This document shows, one piece after another, positions 1 through 11,107 of a DNA stretch of 64,000 nucleotides (position 1 is its first letter; each line of letters starts with the position of its first letter). The position numbers and the translations under genes are program-made. The notes beneath the pieces were generated by a model, which was not told the origin of the DNA, did not search any database, and was given only the letters and a program-made list of their open reading frames with translations. This DNA is from Ligilactobacillus pabuli (GTDB lineage Bacteria > Bacillota > Bacilli > Lactobacillales > Lactobacillaceae). The stretch covers positions 110,451 through 174,450 of the forward strand of contig NZ_BQXH01000002.1 of assembly GCF_022836475.1 (NCBI RefSeq), read 5' to 3'.

Positions 1-74
1 CTCATTTGGCTAATTTGTTTTTGATTTGGATATAGTCGAACTTTAAAAGCTATCGGAGCCATTGATTTCACCAT
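1..74 (-). CDS. tnpB: TnpB (IS200/IS605 OrfB) N-terminus, cut by the window edge
   Basis: Only the first ~24 codons are visible; the gene runs off the left edge. The reading starts at ATG 74 and gives MVKSM followed by AFKVRLYPNQKQ, the typical N-terminal motif of TnpB/OrfB proteins of IS200/IS605 elements (RNA-guided nucleases associated with these transposons). An AAGGA ribosome binding site lies just upstream; a second in-frame ATG is at 62. Whether the gene is intact, and whether a tnpA accompanies it, cannot be seen. The identification rests on a short motif, but a distinctive one. Confidence 0.7.
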   Translation of the reverse strand, partial: MVKSMAPIAFKVRLYPNQKQISQM

Positions 75-119
75 CTTTTCCTTAGCATAGCACTTTATTA
101 GTTTAAAACAATGTGTAGT

Positions 120-185
120 TTTAAGTAGCGTACAGTGTACGCTACGGCTATCCATCCCCCGACTAAAGTCAGGGGTATTTCGCCA
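120..185 (-). mobile_element. Probable 5' end of an IS200/IS605-type element
   Basis: Two hairpins lie upstream of tnpB: a perfect 9-bp inverted repeat (GTAGCGTAC, 125-133 with 137-145) and a CCCC-GACT / AGTC-GGGG hairpin at 156-175. IS200/IS605 elements have subterminal imperfect palindromes rather than terminal inverted repeats, so this fits the left end of the element. The exact boundary (about 175-190) is inferred. Confidence 0.5.
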
Positions 186-204
186 AAAGCATCAATAAAT
201 ACTC

Positions 205-246
205 AAAAAAGCAGAAATCTCCTTGATTGAAAGATTCCTGCTTTTT
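205..246. terminator. Bidirectional Rho-independent terminator
   Basis: AAAAAAGCAGAAATCT pairs with AGATTCCTGCTTTTT across a 12-base loop, with A and T runs on both sides. It separates the insertion element from the repeat array to its right. No gene that clearly uses it is visible in the window. Confidence 0.7.
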
Positions 247-284
247 ATGTGACAAGAGATAGGGAAATCGACGTTTGCAGTTTG

Positions 285-495
285 AGTTTACATCCGCTGT
301 TTTTGGGAAACAACGGTCGTATCTAGCTTTGCGGTCGTTGTTTTGAAGAAACGACGGTTGCATTTGAATTTGCAGTCGCTGTTTTTGGGAAACGACGGTC
401 GTATTTGAATTTGCGGTCGCTGTTTTAAGGAAACGACGGTCGCATTTGAATTTGCGGTCGCTGTTTTAGGGAAACGACGATTGTATCTGCTTTTG
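285..495. repeat. 41-bp tandem hairpin array, family A (about 5 units)
   Basis: About five imperfect 41-bp units, each centred on GTTTT-N(3-4)-GAAAC flanked by GCGGTCGCT and CGACGGTCG. A 41-bp unit shifts the reading frame every unit, so translations across it have a 41-residue superperiod in each frame; these are not proteins. Related units occur at 21025-21425 and 45888-46116. The array lies beyond the terminator at 205-246. Confidence 0.85.
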
Positions 496-544
496 CTCAT
501 GTTATTTTCCTGAAAGAGGTGACGCTATCGCAATTGACACCTCT

Positions 545-777
545 ACTTTTACAAACTTGGGGCGGCAATCTTAATTGCTCACCCTGTTTTCTCAAACTTG
601 GGGGAGCTTTCCCATTTGCTCACCCTGTTTTCCCAAACTTGGGGGAGCTTTCTCATTTGCTCACCCTGTTTTCCCAAACTTGGGGGAGCTTTCTCATTTG
701 CTCACCCTGTTTTCTCAAACTTGGGGGAGCTTTCCCATTTGCTTACCCTGTTTTCTCAAACTTGGGAGAGCTATCAC
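545..777. repeat. 41-bp tandem hairpin array, family B (about 6 units)
   Basis: About six units of 41 bp built around CTGTTTTCCCAAACTTGGGG and GAGCTTTCYCATTTGCTCACC. The TTTTCNCAAAC...GGG...GCT-TC skeleton matches family C (36258, 21438, 13505), so B and C are probably diverged versions of one type. It sits immediately past the rlmD terminator. Confidence 0.85.
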
Positions 778-779
778 GC

Positions 780-817
780 AAAAAAACTGCCACTCTCATA
801 CACTGAAAGCAGCAGTT
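780..817 (-). terminator. Terminator of rlmD
   Basis: On the minus strand AACTGC(TGC) pairs with GGCAGTT, followed by a run of seven T. It begins about 30 bases after the rlmD stop. Confidence 0.75.
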
Positions 818-845
818 CTTCATTTTTAGTTAGTGACCTACAAAT

Positions 846-2216
846 TTAGTCTCGTTCTAAGACTGCAATTGTTTCCACGTGAGTTGTTTGTGGGAATTGG
901 TCAAATGGTTCCAATGGTTGTTTGACAGAGTATCCCTGTTCACCAAAACGTTCAATGTCACGCACCAAAGTAGCTGGGTTGCAGCTGACATAGACGATTT
1001 TTTGCGGTGCAGCTGTAGCAGCGGCTTCAATGAATTCGGCTGCGAGGCCCTTGCGTGGTGGATCAACAACGATCACATCCGGTTTGATACCGGCAGCGGC
1101 CCATTTTTTCATTGCGTCTTCAGCACTGGCAACTTCAAATGTTAAGTTTTCCAAGTGGTTCAGGCGAGCATTTTGCTTAGCATCTTCAATCGCAGCTGGG
1201 ACGATTTCCACCCCGTAGACCTGCTTAGCGGCTTGGGCCAGGCTCAATGAAATTGTCCCGATCCCACAGTAAGCATCGATCACAGTTTCTTCACCGGTCA
1301 AACCTGCTAGTTCAACGGCCCGGGCATACAGTTTTTCAGTTTGGACTGGGTTGACCTGGTAGAAGGATTGTGCCGAAATATCGAAAGTTAAACCGTTTAA
1401 TTGGTCTTGAATATAGTTGCGGCCACGCAAAACTTTGCTGGTCTTTCCTAAGATCACGTTCGTTTTTTCAGTGTTGATGTTTTGCATCACACTGATCACG
1501 TCTGGACAAGCTTTTTGGATGTCCGCAGAAATTTCTGCCGCACCCATGAGCTTCTTAGTCTTAGTAACTAACACGACCATCACTTCGCCGGTATAATGAC
1601 CGCGACGGACCATGACATTTCGGATCACACCTGAGTGTTTTTCTTCTTTATAGGCAGGCACCTTGTATTTCCGTAAGATGTCACGCACAGCAATAATCAC
1701 TTCGTCGATCCGTGGATCTTGGATATAGTAATCTTCCAACGGAATAAAGTTGTGACTGCCACGACGGAAGAAGCCAGTCGTTAGCTTGCCATGCCATTCG
1801 CGGGCTGGGACCTGGGCCTTATTGCGGTAGTGGTATGGTTCTTCCATGCCAACTGTGTCAGCAACTTCGAGGTCTGACAAGTGGGCCTTTTGTAAAAGGT
1901 CGACCACTAACTTACGCTTATACTTCAATTGAGCCGGGTAAGCCCAGTGTTGTAAGGGAGTGATCCCCGTTTGGACGAGTTCCTTCTTACCAGCAGAGAC
2001 CCGGTCAGGACTAGTTGTCAGGTATTCGAGCGCCTTGGCAAAGCCGTAGTTCTTATCAGCTTTCAAGACGTGGAGTTTAACTTCTTCACCAGGTAGAGCC
2101 CCTGCAACAAACAAGGGATAACCCTCGACTTTAGCGACACCCATCCCCTGATAAGTCAGGTCAGAAATTGTCGCAACTAATTCGTCATTTTTTTTGACTG
2201 GTGTATTTTTCTTCAT
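846..2216 (-). CDS. rlmD: 23S rRNA (uracil-C5)-methyltransferase, RlmD/TrmA family
   Basis: A 456-residue SAM-dependent uracil-5 methyltransferase that modifies rRNA. The N-terminal TRAM domain (about residues 8-66) is followed by the Rossmann-fold methyltransferase. The SAM motif DAYCGIGTISLSLA, the DPPRKGL motif and the nucleophile motif YVSCNPATLVRD (catalytic Cys) are all present. The four cysteines that bind a 4Fe-4S cluster in E. coli RlmD are absent: the region that usually reads CGGCQLQH here reads TGITPLQH. That places it among cluster-free paralogues. The start is set at ATG 2216, which follows AAGGAG by 6 bases; an 18-codon in-frame upstream extension has no such site. The target uridine (747 or 1939) cannot be decided from sequence. 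Confidence 0.9.
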   Translation of the reverse strand: MKKNTPVKKNDELVATISDLTYQGMGVAKVEGYPLFVAGALPGEEVKLHVLKADKNYGFAKALEYLTTSPDRVSAGKKELVQTGITPLQHWAYPAQLKYKRKLVVDLLQKAHLSDLEVADTVGMEEPYHYRNKAQVPAREWHGKLTTGFFRRGSHNFIPLEDYYIQDPRIDEVIIAVRDILRKYKVPAYKEEKHSGVIRNVMVRRGHYTGEVMVVLVTKTKKLMGAAEISADIQKACPDVISVMQNINTEKTNVILGKTSKVLRGRNYIQDQLNGLTFDISAQSFYQVNPVQTEKLYARAVELAGLTGEETVIDAYCGIGTISLSLAQAAKQVYGVEIVPAAIEDAKQNARLNHLENLTFEVASAEDAMKKWAAAGIKPDVIVVDPPRKGLAAEFIEAAATAAPQKIVYVSCNPATLVRDIERFGEQGYSVKQPLEPFDQFPQTTHVETIAVLERD

Positions 2217-2408
2217 TTTATGCTCCTTAATTTGCATCTGTAACGAAAGTACTTCTTGGCAAGTGTACAAGACTCACGCCCCACTTGCAAGGGCGCAGTA
2301 CTATTATTTAGCTTTTTTTGTGAAACAAGCAGGTTGGCTCACTGTGCTGCAAGCCGTTTTTTCGACTGAAAGTTGGAACTTTTGACGGAGATTCAGACGT
2401 ACTTAAAG

Positions 2409-2442
2409 TGCTCGGGAACTAATCGCTTTGCTCCGCCCTGTG
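2409..2442 (-). ncRNA. Remnant of the structured RNA repeat
   Basis: The conserved outer end (GCTCCGCCCTGTG and the GCTCGGG-AACTAA side of the inner helices) is present but the other half is degenerate. It is the gene-distal unit of the tandem 2448-2818 and shows decay of the element. The rest of 2217-2408 shows no gene. Confidence 0.55.
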
Positions 2443-2447
2443 TTTTC

Positions 2448-2565
2448 TAGTCGGGCTACTCAAAGCAGCTCCTTCCGTCTATCCAAGTCCACCTCTAATG
2501 CCAAAACCGCATTAAAGGCGGGCTCCGATAGTGCTCGGGAGCTAACCACTTTGCTCCGCCCTGTG
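2448..2565 (-). ncRNA. Candidate structured RNA repeat, copy 1
   Basis: About 118 nt. Nested helices, written as + strand halves: P1 GGGC/GCCC, P2 CAAAG/CTTTG, P3 AGCTCC/GGAGCT, P4 CTATC/GATAG, P5 GTCCACCTCTAATGC with GCATTAAAGGCGGGC. P3 here differs at most positions from other copies (for example AGAAAG/CTTTCT) yet pairs perfectly. The conserved unpaired TTCCG and TGCTC segments flank P4. Confidence 0.8.
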
Positions 2566-2571
2566 TTTTCT

Positions 2572-2690
2572 TAGTCGGGTTACTTGAAACAGAAAGCTCC
2601 GCTCATCCAAGCCTGGCCTTCAATGCCGAAACCACATTAAAGGTCAAACTCCGATGATGCTCACTTTCTCCCGTTTCACTCCACCCTGTG
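2572..2690 (-). ncRNA. Candidate structured RNA repeat, copy 2
   Basis: Exactly 124 bp from copies 1 and 3. Helices: P1 GGGT/ACCC, P2 GAAAC/GTTTC, P3 AGAAAG/CTTTCT, P4 TCATC/GATGA. P5 is weaker here (GCCTGGCCTTCAATG with CATTAAAGGTCAAAC). The P5 mismatches on the plus strand that become G-U pairs on the minus strand point to a minus-strand RNA. Confidence 0.8.
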
Positions 2691-2695
2691 TTTCT

Positions 2696-2818
2696 TAGTC
2701 GGGCTACTTGAGGCAAGAGACTCCGCTCATCCAGCTAAACCAGAACATCACTGAAAAGCGTGATTTTCTGGTCTAGCCCGATAATGCTCATCTCTTAACC
2801 GCCTCAATCCGCCCTGTG
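2696..2818 (-). ncRNA. Candidate structured RNA repeat, copy 3
   Basis: P1 GGGC/GCCC, P2 GAGGC/GCCTC, P3 AAGAGA/TCTCTT, P4 TCATC/GATAA (complete with one G-U on the minus strand). P5 is entirely different from the other copies: CTAAACCAGAACATCAC pairs with GTGATTTTCTGGTCTAG. Complete replacement of the helix sequence with pairing kept argues for selection on structure. Confidence 0.8.
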
Positions 2819-2829
2819 TTTTTGCCATT

Positions 2830-2861
2830 AAAAATGACCGTAACCCACAAGCTACGGTCAT
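2830..2861 (-). terminator. Terminator of dagK
   Basis: Perfect 9-bp stem ATGACCGTA/TACGGTCAT followed on the minus strand by TTTTTAA. It lies 11 bases after the dagK stop, so the three RNA repeat copies beyond it need read-through or their own promoter to be transcribed. Confidence 0.8.
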
Positions 2862-2871
2862 CTGTTAAACA

Positions 2872-3876
2872 CTAATCTTTTTGGTCTGGAATTTTTTCCA
2901 TTTCATGGACAAAGCGGTCCCTGACATCTCGTTCCAAAGCCGTTTCAGCTGTGATTGCTGAATCGGGGATCTCGTCGGTGTTGGCACACATTTCAATGTG
3001 CTGCTTGTGATCGATAAAGGTCATCGGTGCGTCGCCGCCGTATTCGCCGTCGACGTTGATCATCATCTGTTTATCGTCGGCACTCGCCACGATCTTAGAC
3101 GTTTTCACGTAGATAATTCGCGGATCATCAACGTGCTTCCCACCGTTAAAGACCTTACGGATCAACTGCAGAATTTCCACGAGATTGGCTGTTTTCACAA
3201 TGATCAAGGTAAATTTACCATCATCAAGTGAAGCATCCGGTACAATTTGTTCAAAACCGCCGACTGAATTAGTCAACGCCACAAAAAACATCGAAGCTTG
3301 GTCATCAAAGACGCCATCGTCATACTCGATGTGCATCTTGACTGGCTTGATCCGGGGCAAAAGTTCGGCACCCTTGACCAGATAAGCCAAGTAGCCAAAC
3401 TGTGACTTCAATTCAGATGGGACTGAATACGTTAGCGTCGACAATAAGCCGCCCGCCGCAATATTCACGAAATAGTTATCATTTGCTTGACCAATGTCCA
3501 TCTTGACCGTTTGGCCCTTCGCAATGACTTGCGCCGCTGCTAGTGGATCTTCACGAGGAATCTTCAAAGCGCGAGCATAATCATTGGTCGTTCCAGCTGG
3601 AATGATTCCCATCTTTGGTCGCTGGTCTAATGGTGCGATACCATTGACGACCTCATTGATCGTCCCATCGCCGCCCGCTGCGATCAACAGGTCAAAGCCG
3701 TCTAAGGCCGCCCGTTTCGCCTCGTTTTGGGCAGAATTTTTTTCAGCAGTCGTCGCAAAGGCACTAGTCTCATAACCAGCATTTTCCATAATATCCAAAA
3801 TGCCGATCAAGTCTTTTTTCATTGCCTCGCGACCAGAAGTAGGGTTATAAATTACACGACAACGTTTTTTCATCAT
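2872..3876 (-). CDS. dagK: Diacylglycerol kinase (lipid kinase, DgkB/YegS family)
   Basis: A 334-residue soluble lipid kinase that phosphorylates diacylglycerol to phosphatidic acid, recycling the diacylglycerol left over from lipoteichoic acid synthesis. The N-terminal nucleotide-binding fold carries NPTSG (about residues 11-15) and the GGDGTINEVVNG motif (68-79), both diagnostic of the family. It follows gatB by 45 bases and ends in a terminator, forming gatC-gatA-gatB-dagK, an order common in lactobacilli and other Firmicutes. The ATG is preceded by AGAGAAAG; a second ATG follows immediately. Confidence 0.92.
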   Translation of the reverse strand: MMKKRCRVIYNPTSGREAMKKDLIGILDIMENAGYETSAFATTAEKNSAQNEAKRAALDGFDLLIAAGGDGTINEVVNGIAPLDQRPKMGIIPAGTTNDYARALKIPREDPLAAAQVIAKGQTVKMDIGQANDNYFVNIAAGGLLSTLTYSVPSELKSQFGYLAYLVKGAELLPRIKPVKMHIEYDDGVFDDQASMFFVALTNSVGGFEQIVPDASLDDGKFTLIIVKTANLVEILQLIRKVFNGGKHVDDPRIIYVKTSKIVASADDKQMMINVDGEYGGDAPMTFIDHKQHIEMCANTDEIPDSAITAETALERDVRDRFVHEMEKIPDQKD

Positions 3877-3921
3877 TATATCTTTCTCTCTAGGAAAACC
3901 GCCTACGCGAACCGCTTTCCC

Positions 3922-5355
3922 TTACCTTTCTTTCAAACTAGCCATCAAGAGCTGGTTGACCACTTTCGGGTTAGCCTTACCACGAGTTTGCTTCATGATA
4001 TTTCCGACTAAGAAGCCGACCGCTCTATCCTTACCATTCTTAAAGTCTTCAATTGACTTTTCATTATTATCCAAAACTTCGTCAATAATTGGTTGTAAGA
4101 CTGCAGGATCAGATAATTGGACCATGCCCTTTTCTTCGACCCAAGCTTTAGGGTCAGTGTCATTGGCAACGATCTGCTTGAAGACTTTCTTGGCAATCTT
4201 GCTAGAAATTGTTTCGTCTTGGATCAAGCCGATCATTTGTGCCAAATGTTCTGGTGTCAAAGCTAATTCAGCCAATTCTTGTTTCTTGTCGTTCATATAG
4301 GCACTCACTTCACCCATCAACCAGTTAGCGGCTAATTTAGGATCAGCGCCTGCAGCGACAGTTGCTTCAAAGAAGTCTGACATTTCCATCGTCTGTGTCA
4401 AAACATTGGCGTCATATTCTGTGACACCCCATTGTTCAACGTAACGTTGACGACGATCTTCTGGCATTTCAGGAATGGAATCTTGGACTTCTTTGATCCA
4501 GTCATCTGAAATGTGGATCGGCGGCAAATCAGGTTCTGGGAAGTAACGATAATCGCTCTTACCTTCCTTGACCCGCATCAAGACTGTTTCACCAGTATTA
4601 ACGTCAAACCGGCGAGTTTCTTGTTGGATCGAGCCGCCAGCCCGGATCACATTTTCCTGGCGTTTTTCTTCAAATTTCAAACCTGAACGCACATGTTCGA
4701 AAGAGTTCAAGTTCTTCATTTCCGTCTTAGTCCCGTATTGCTCTGAACCAATTGGGCGAACAGAAATGTTAACGTCGACACGCATGGAACCTTCTTCCAT
4801 CTTCACGTCAGAAACGCCCGTAAATTGAATGACTTGACGTAACTTTTTCAAATAAGCATAAGCTTCATCTGCAGAAGCAATATCTGGTTTTGAGACGATT
4901 TCAATCAAAGGTGTCCCCTGACGGTTCAAATCAACGTATGAATAACCATCGGGATCATGGGTGTTTTTCCCGGCATCTTCTTCGACGTGCATTTCTTCGA
5001 TCCCAATTTTCTTAGTTGAACCATCTTCTAGTTCAACTTCCAAGTAACCTTCCCGACCAATTGGAGTTTGTGCCTGAGTGATCTGGTAGGCCTTTGGATT
5101 ATCTGGGTAGAAGTAGTTTTTCCGGTCAAAGTGGATATCTTTAGTAATTTGGCAGTTTAAAGCTAAGGCAGCTCGCATACCGTATTCTAACGCACCCTGG
5201 TTGACTTCGGGCAAAACACCCGGATAGCCCCAGTCAAGGACGTTAGTATTCGTATTTGGTTCTGAACCATATTGGACTGGTGCCGGAGAAAATGCTTTAG
5301 ACTTAGTCTTCATTTCAATATGGACTTCCAGCCCAATCGTTGTTTCAAAGTTCAT
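3922..5355 (-). CDS. gatB: Asp/Glu-tRNA(Asn/Gln) amidotransferase subunit B
   Basis: A 477-residue subunit of the GatCAB complex that converts misacylated Glu-tRNA(Gln) (and Asp-tRNA(Asn) where formed) to the amidated form. GatB phosphorylates the misacylated residue and receives ammonia from GatA. The N-terminal catalytic cradle motifs [18 protein letters not shown] and [13 protein letters not shown] are intact, and the C-terminal helical and YqeY-like tail is full length. Its ATG overlaps the gatA stop (TAATG), which implies translational coupling. Confidence 0.97.
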   Translation of the reverse strand: MNFETTIGLEVHIEMKTKSKAFSPAPVQYGSEPNTNTNVLDWGYPGVLPEVNQGALEYGMRAALALNCQITKDIHFDRKNYFYPDNPKAYQITQAQTPIGREGYLEVELEDGSTKKIGIEEMHVEEDAGKNTHDPDGYSYVDLNRQGTPLIEIVSKPDIASADEAYAYLKKLRQVIQFTGVSDVKMEEGSMRVDVNISVRPIGSEQYGTKTEMKNLNSFEHVRSGLKFEEKRQENVIRAGGSIQQETRRFDVNTGETVLMRVKEGKSDYRYFPEPDLPPIHISDDWIKEVQDSIPEMPEDRRQRYVEQWGVTEYDANVLTQTMEMSDFFEATVAAGADPKLAANWLMGEVSAYMNDKKQELAELALTPEHLAQMIGLIQDETISSKIAKKVFKQIVANDTDPKAWVEEKGMVQLSDPAVLQPIIDEVLDNNEKSIEDFKNGKDRAVGFLVGNIMKQTRGKANPKVVNQLLMASLKER

Positions 5356-6818
5356 TAATTTTCTCCTCCAATCGTTGGTACGGCTTGATGAAAGTCAGTT
5401 GCTTGTTCAAAGGCGTAGCCGGCACGATACATTGTTTCTTCACCAAATTGTGGTGCGATCAATTGCATCCCGATCGGCATTCCGTTTGAAAAGCCAGCTG
5501 GCAAGGACATCCCTGGCAAACCAGCTAAGTTAACTGGAATGGTGAGGATATCGTTCATATACATTTTAACTGGATCATTGATCTCAGCACCAATATCAAA
5601 GGCCGTTGAAGTCGTTGTTGGGCTCAAAATCAAGTCATAGTTGGCAAAGACATCAGCGAAATCGCGACAGATCAACGTCCGGACCTGGGCAGCCTTCTTG
5701 AAGTAAGCATCGTAAGTTCCGGCAGATAAGGAGAACGTCCCCAACATGATCCGGCGCTTCACTTCGTCACCAAAGCCTTCAGAACGTGAACGAACGTAGA
5801 CGTCTTCCAAGTTCTTCACATCTTCAGCCCGGAAACCGTAACGGATCCCATCGTAACGTTGTAAGTTAGATGAAGCTTCAGACGAAGCAATGATGTAATA
5901 AACTGGCACACCGTATTTACTATGTGGCAAAGAAACTTCTTCCACTGTTGCACCTAATTTTTCAAAGGTCTTAGCAGCGTTCAAGATTGCTTCTTTAACT
6001 TCAGGGTCGACCCCTTGTTCCAAGTATTCTGTTGGCAAACCGATCCGCATGCCCTTGATATCACCATCTAATTTAGCAGTGAAATCAGGCACTTCGCGTT
6101 CGGAAGAAGTAAAGTCATGTTTGTCATGTCCTGCAATAGCACTTAACAACAAGGCGTTATCCTTCACTGAACGAGTCATTGGTCCCACCTGATCTAAGGA
6201 AGAACCAAAGGCGATCACGCCGTAACGAGAAACACGGCCATAAGTTGGCTTAACGCCGACGATCCCGTTAAAGGCAGCCGGCTGACGAATTGAACCACCA
6301 GTATCAGTGCCCAAAGCAGCTAATAATTGACCTGAGGCCACTGCGGCTGCGGGACCACCGGAAGAACCGCCGGGAACTTTAGTCTGGTCCCAGGCATTCT
6401 TCGTGATCTTAAAGGCAGAGTTTTCGTTAGAACCGCCCATCGCAAATTCATCCAAGTTCAGCTTACCCACATTGATCATCCGCGCAGCATTCAGCTTGTT
6501 CATGACAGTTGCGTTGTAAATTGGTTCAAAGTTTTCCAGGATCTTGCTGGCAGCCGTCGTCTTCAAACCCTTGGTAATAATATTATCTTTAATACCGACT
6601 GGGATACCTGCTAGTTTTTCAGCATCAGTTATGCCTGCTTGGTCGACCTGCGCAGCAGCGGCTACAGCTGCTTCTTCATTTAAAGTCAGGAAAGACTCAA
6701 TTTTTTGGTCCCGGGCCTTGATCTGTTTGAAAGTTTCTGCCGTTAATTCTGCGGCACTAAAATCATGCTTGACCAAACCGTTATGGATCGAAGTTAGATC
6801 ATTTTTAAAGTAATCCAT
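5355..6818 (-). CDS. gatA: Asp/Glu-tRNA(Asn/Gln) amidotransferase subunit A
   Basis: A 487-residue amidase-signature enzyme that releases ammonia from glutamine for GatB. The Ser-Ser-Lys triad is visible: Lys77 in GIPVGIKDN, Ser152 in the [10 protein letters not shown] signature, and Ser176 in [10 protein letters not shown]. It starts 3 bases after gatC and overlaps gatB, so the three subunits are a tight operon. With GltX in the same window and no glutaminyl-tRNA synthetase seen, the transamidation route to Gln-tRNA is expected. Confidence 0.97.
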   Translation of the reverse strand: MDYFKNDLTSIHNGLVKHDFSAAELTAETFKQIKARDQKIESFLTLNEEAAVAAAAQVDQAGITDAEKLAGIPVGIKDNIITKGLKTTAASKILENFEPIYNATVMNKLNAARMINVGKLNLDEFAMGGSNENSAFKITKNAWDQTKVPGGSSGGPAAAVASGQLLAALGTDTGGSIRQPAAFNGIVGVKPTYGRVSRYGVIAFGSSLDQVGPMTRSVKDNALLLSAIAGHDKHDFTSSEREVPDFTAKLDGDIKGMRIGLPTEYLEQGVDPEVKEAILNAAKTFEKLGATVEEVSLPHSKYGVPVYYIIASSEASSNLQRYDGIRYGFRAEDVKNLEDVYVRSRSEGFGDEVKRRIMLGTFSLSAGTYDAYFKKAAQVRTLICRDFADVFANYDLILSPTTTSTAFDIGAEINDPVKMYMNDILTIPVNLAGLPGMSLPAGFSNGMPIGMQLIAPQFGEETMYRAGYAFEQATDFHQAVPTIGGEN

Positions 6819-6821
6819 TAG

Positions 6822-7124
6822 TTAAGCTTCCTCACTTTCATCAATAATTGCGGGAACCTTGATCAGCCCGCGGTCCTTTTGTGGGACGTTTTTCATTAAT
6901 TCTTCACGGTCAGTTCCTGGAACTGCAACGTCTTTTCGCATGACGTTTTTAGCTTCGGCGACTGTTGATGTTACTGGCACACCAGTTGTATCAACTTCGC
7001 TCAGCTGTTGGACCATGGTAATAATATCATCCATTTGACCGGCAAACATTTGCAGTTCATCAGCAGTGAATTCGAGCTTCGCTAACTGGGCAACGTGCTT
7101 GACTTCATCGGCGGTAATTGCCAT
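6822..7124 (-). CDS. gatC: Asp/Glu-tRNA(Asn/Gln) amidotransferase subunit C
   Basis: A 100-residue small subunit that wraps around GatA and stabilises the GatAB interface. It begins [19 protein letters not shown], the usual GatC start. First gene of the gatCAB-dagK operon, with an AAAGAGGG ribosome binding site. About 40 bases upstream of its ATG lies a complete copy of the structured RNA repeat (7165-7284), apparently inside the transcript leader. Confidence 0.95.
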   Translation of the reverse strand: MAITADEVKHVAQLAKLEFTADELQMFAGQMDDIITMVQQLSEVDTTGVPVTSTVAEAKNVMRKDVAVPGTDREELMKNVPQKDRGLIKVPAIIDESEEA

Positions 7125-7164
7125 TTTGTTTCCCTCTTTCTCTTCATTTCGATTTTATGGTTTT

Positions 7165-7284
7165 TAGTCGGGTTCCGTGAAACAAAAGATTCCGCTGATC
7201 TTGCCCCAACCTTCAATGCCTAAAGTACATTAAAGACCAGGTCACGATAATGCTCATCTCTTAAGCGTTTCGCTCCACCCTGTG
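7165..7284 (-). ncRNA. Candidate structured RNA repeat, copy 4 (gatC leader)
   Basis: P1 GGGT/ACCC, P2 GAAAC/GTTTC, P3 AAAGAT/ATCTCTT. P4 TGATC/GATAA has one mismatch. P5 is CCCCAACCTTCAATGC against a matching 3' half. It is the only single copy among the six loci, and the only one that lies between a promoter and the start codon of the following gene. Confidence 0.75.
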
Positions 7285-7306
7285 TTTTTTCACATTAACA
7301 CTAGCT

Positions 7307-7334
7307 ATTTTAGCATATTTTCAGAAAGGTTTAA
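7307..7334 (-). promoter_or_regulatory. Probable gatCAB promoter
   Basis: On the minus strand TTAAAC (7329-7334), a 16-base spacer ending TGC, then TAAAAT (7307-7312), an extended -10 arrangement. The predicted start near 7300 is about 16 bases ahead of RNA repeat copy 4. Confidence 0.55.
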
Positions 7335-7347
7335 CCCTATAATCACT

Positions 7348-7376
7348 AAAAACTAGCCAATCAATGGCTAGTTTTT
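7348..7376. terminator. Bidirectional terminator beyond the camS repeats
   Basis: Perfect AAAAACTAGCCA/TGGCTAGTTTTT 12-bp stem with a 5-base loop. On the minus strand it ends the camS transcript after the 42-bp array, making that array part of the camS 3' UTR. Confidence 0.8.
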
Positions 7377-7394
7377 GAGTGTAGCTGCAAATTG

Positions 7395-7775
7395 GTGCAG
7401 GTCCTGGCATTTTTTTGCCTGACTTGTAACCAGTCACGAACCAACTGGCTATTACTTTGCCTGTCTTGTAACCAGTCTCAAGCCAACTGGCTATTACTTT
7501 GCCTGTCTTGTAACCAGTCTCAAGCCAACTGGCTATTACTTTGCCTGACTTGTAACCAGTCTCAGGCCAACTGGCTATTACTTCGCCTGACTTGTAACCA
7601 GTCTCAAGCCAACTGGCTATTACTTTGCCTGACTTGTAACCAGTCTCAAGTCAACTGGGTATTACTTCACCTGACTTGTAACCAGTCTCAAGTCAACTGG
7701 CTATTACTTTGCCTGACTTGTAACCAGTCTCAAACCAACTGGGTACTACTTCGCCTGACTTGTAACCAGTCAGAC
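7395..7775. repeat. 42-bp tandem array (about 9 units)
   Basis: Nine units of 42 bp, each with TTGTAACCAGTC, then RAGCCAACTGGCTATTACT. Each unit contains an imperfect ACCAGT...ACTGGCT inverted repeat. Because 42 is a multiple of three, one frame stays open for 149 codons with a 14-residue repeat; the steady frame is an accident of unit length. It starts about 13 bases after the camS stop and ends before the terminator at 7348-7376. Confidence 0.9.
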
Positions 7776-7787
7776 CTGCTTTTTTGC

Positions 7788-11017
<3,230 letters not shown>

Positions 11018-11050
11018 TCACCCGCCAGTCAATTTTGCTGATAATCATTT

Positions 11051-11086
11051 TACCGCACTTAGCCGAAGTTTTTGGTCAAGTGCGGT
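11051..11086. other. Strong hairpin between pcrA and ligA
   Basis: ACCGCACTT pairs with AAGTGCGGT around a 17-base loop. On the minus strand no T run follows, so it is not an evident terminator for pcrA; a T run exists only in the plus direction. It may stabilise or process the pcrA-ligA transcript. Confidence 0.5.
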
Positions 11087-11107
11087 ATTTTTAAGCAAAG
11101 TTTAGAA

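Noticed and set aside
285-777. CRISPR array
   Set aside because: The segments between conserved cores are as repetitive as the cores, so there are no unique spacers, and no cas genes are near.
2448-2818. RNA repeats as an insertion sequence or MITE with terminal inverted repeats
   Set aside because: No target-site duplications or transposase-like ends are visible, and helix covariation and G-U bias fit an RNA better. Spread by an unknown mechanism remains possible.
3956-4300. Plus-strand open frames inside gatB, ligA, pcrA, topB and ribosomal genes
   Set aside because: Antisense shadows of well-conserved genes.
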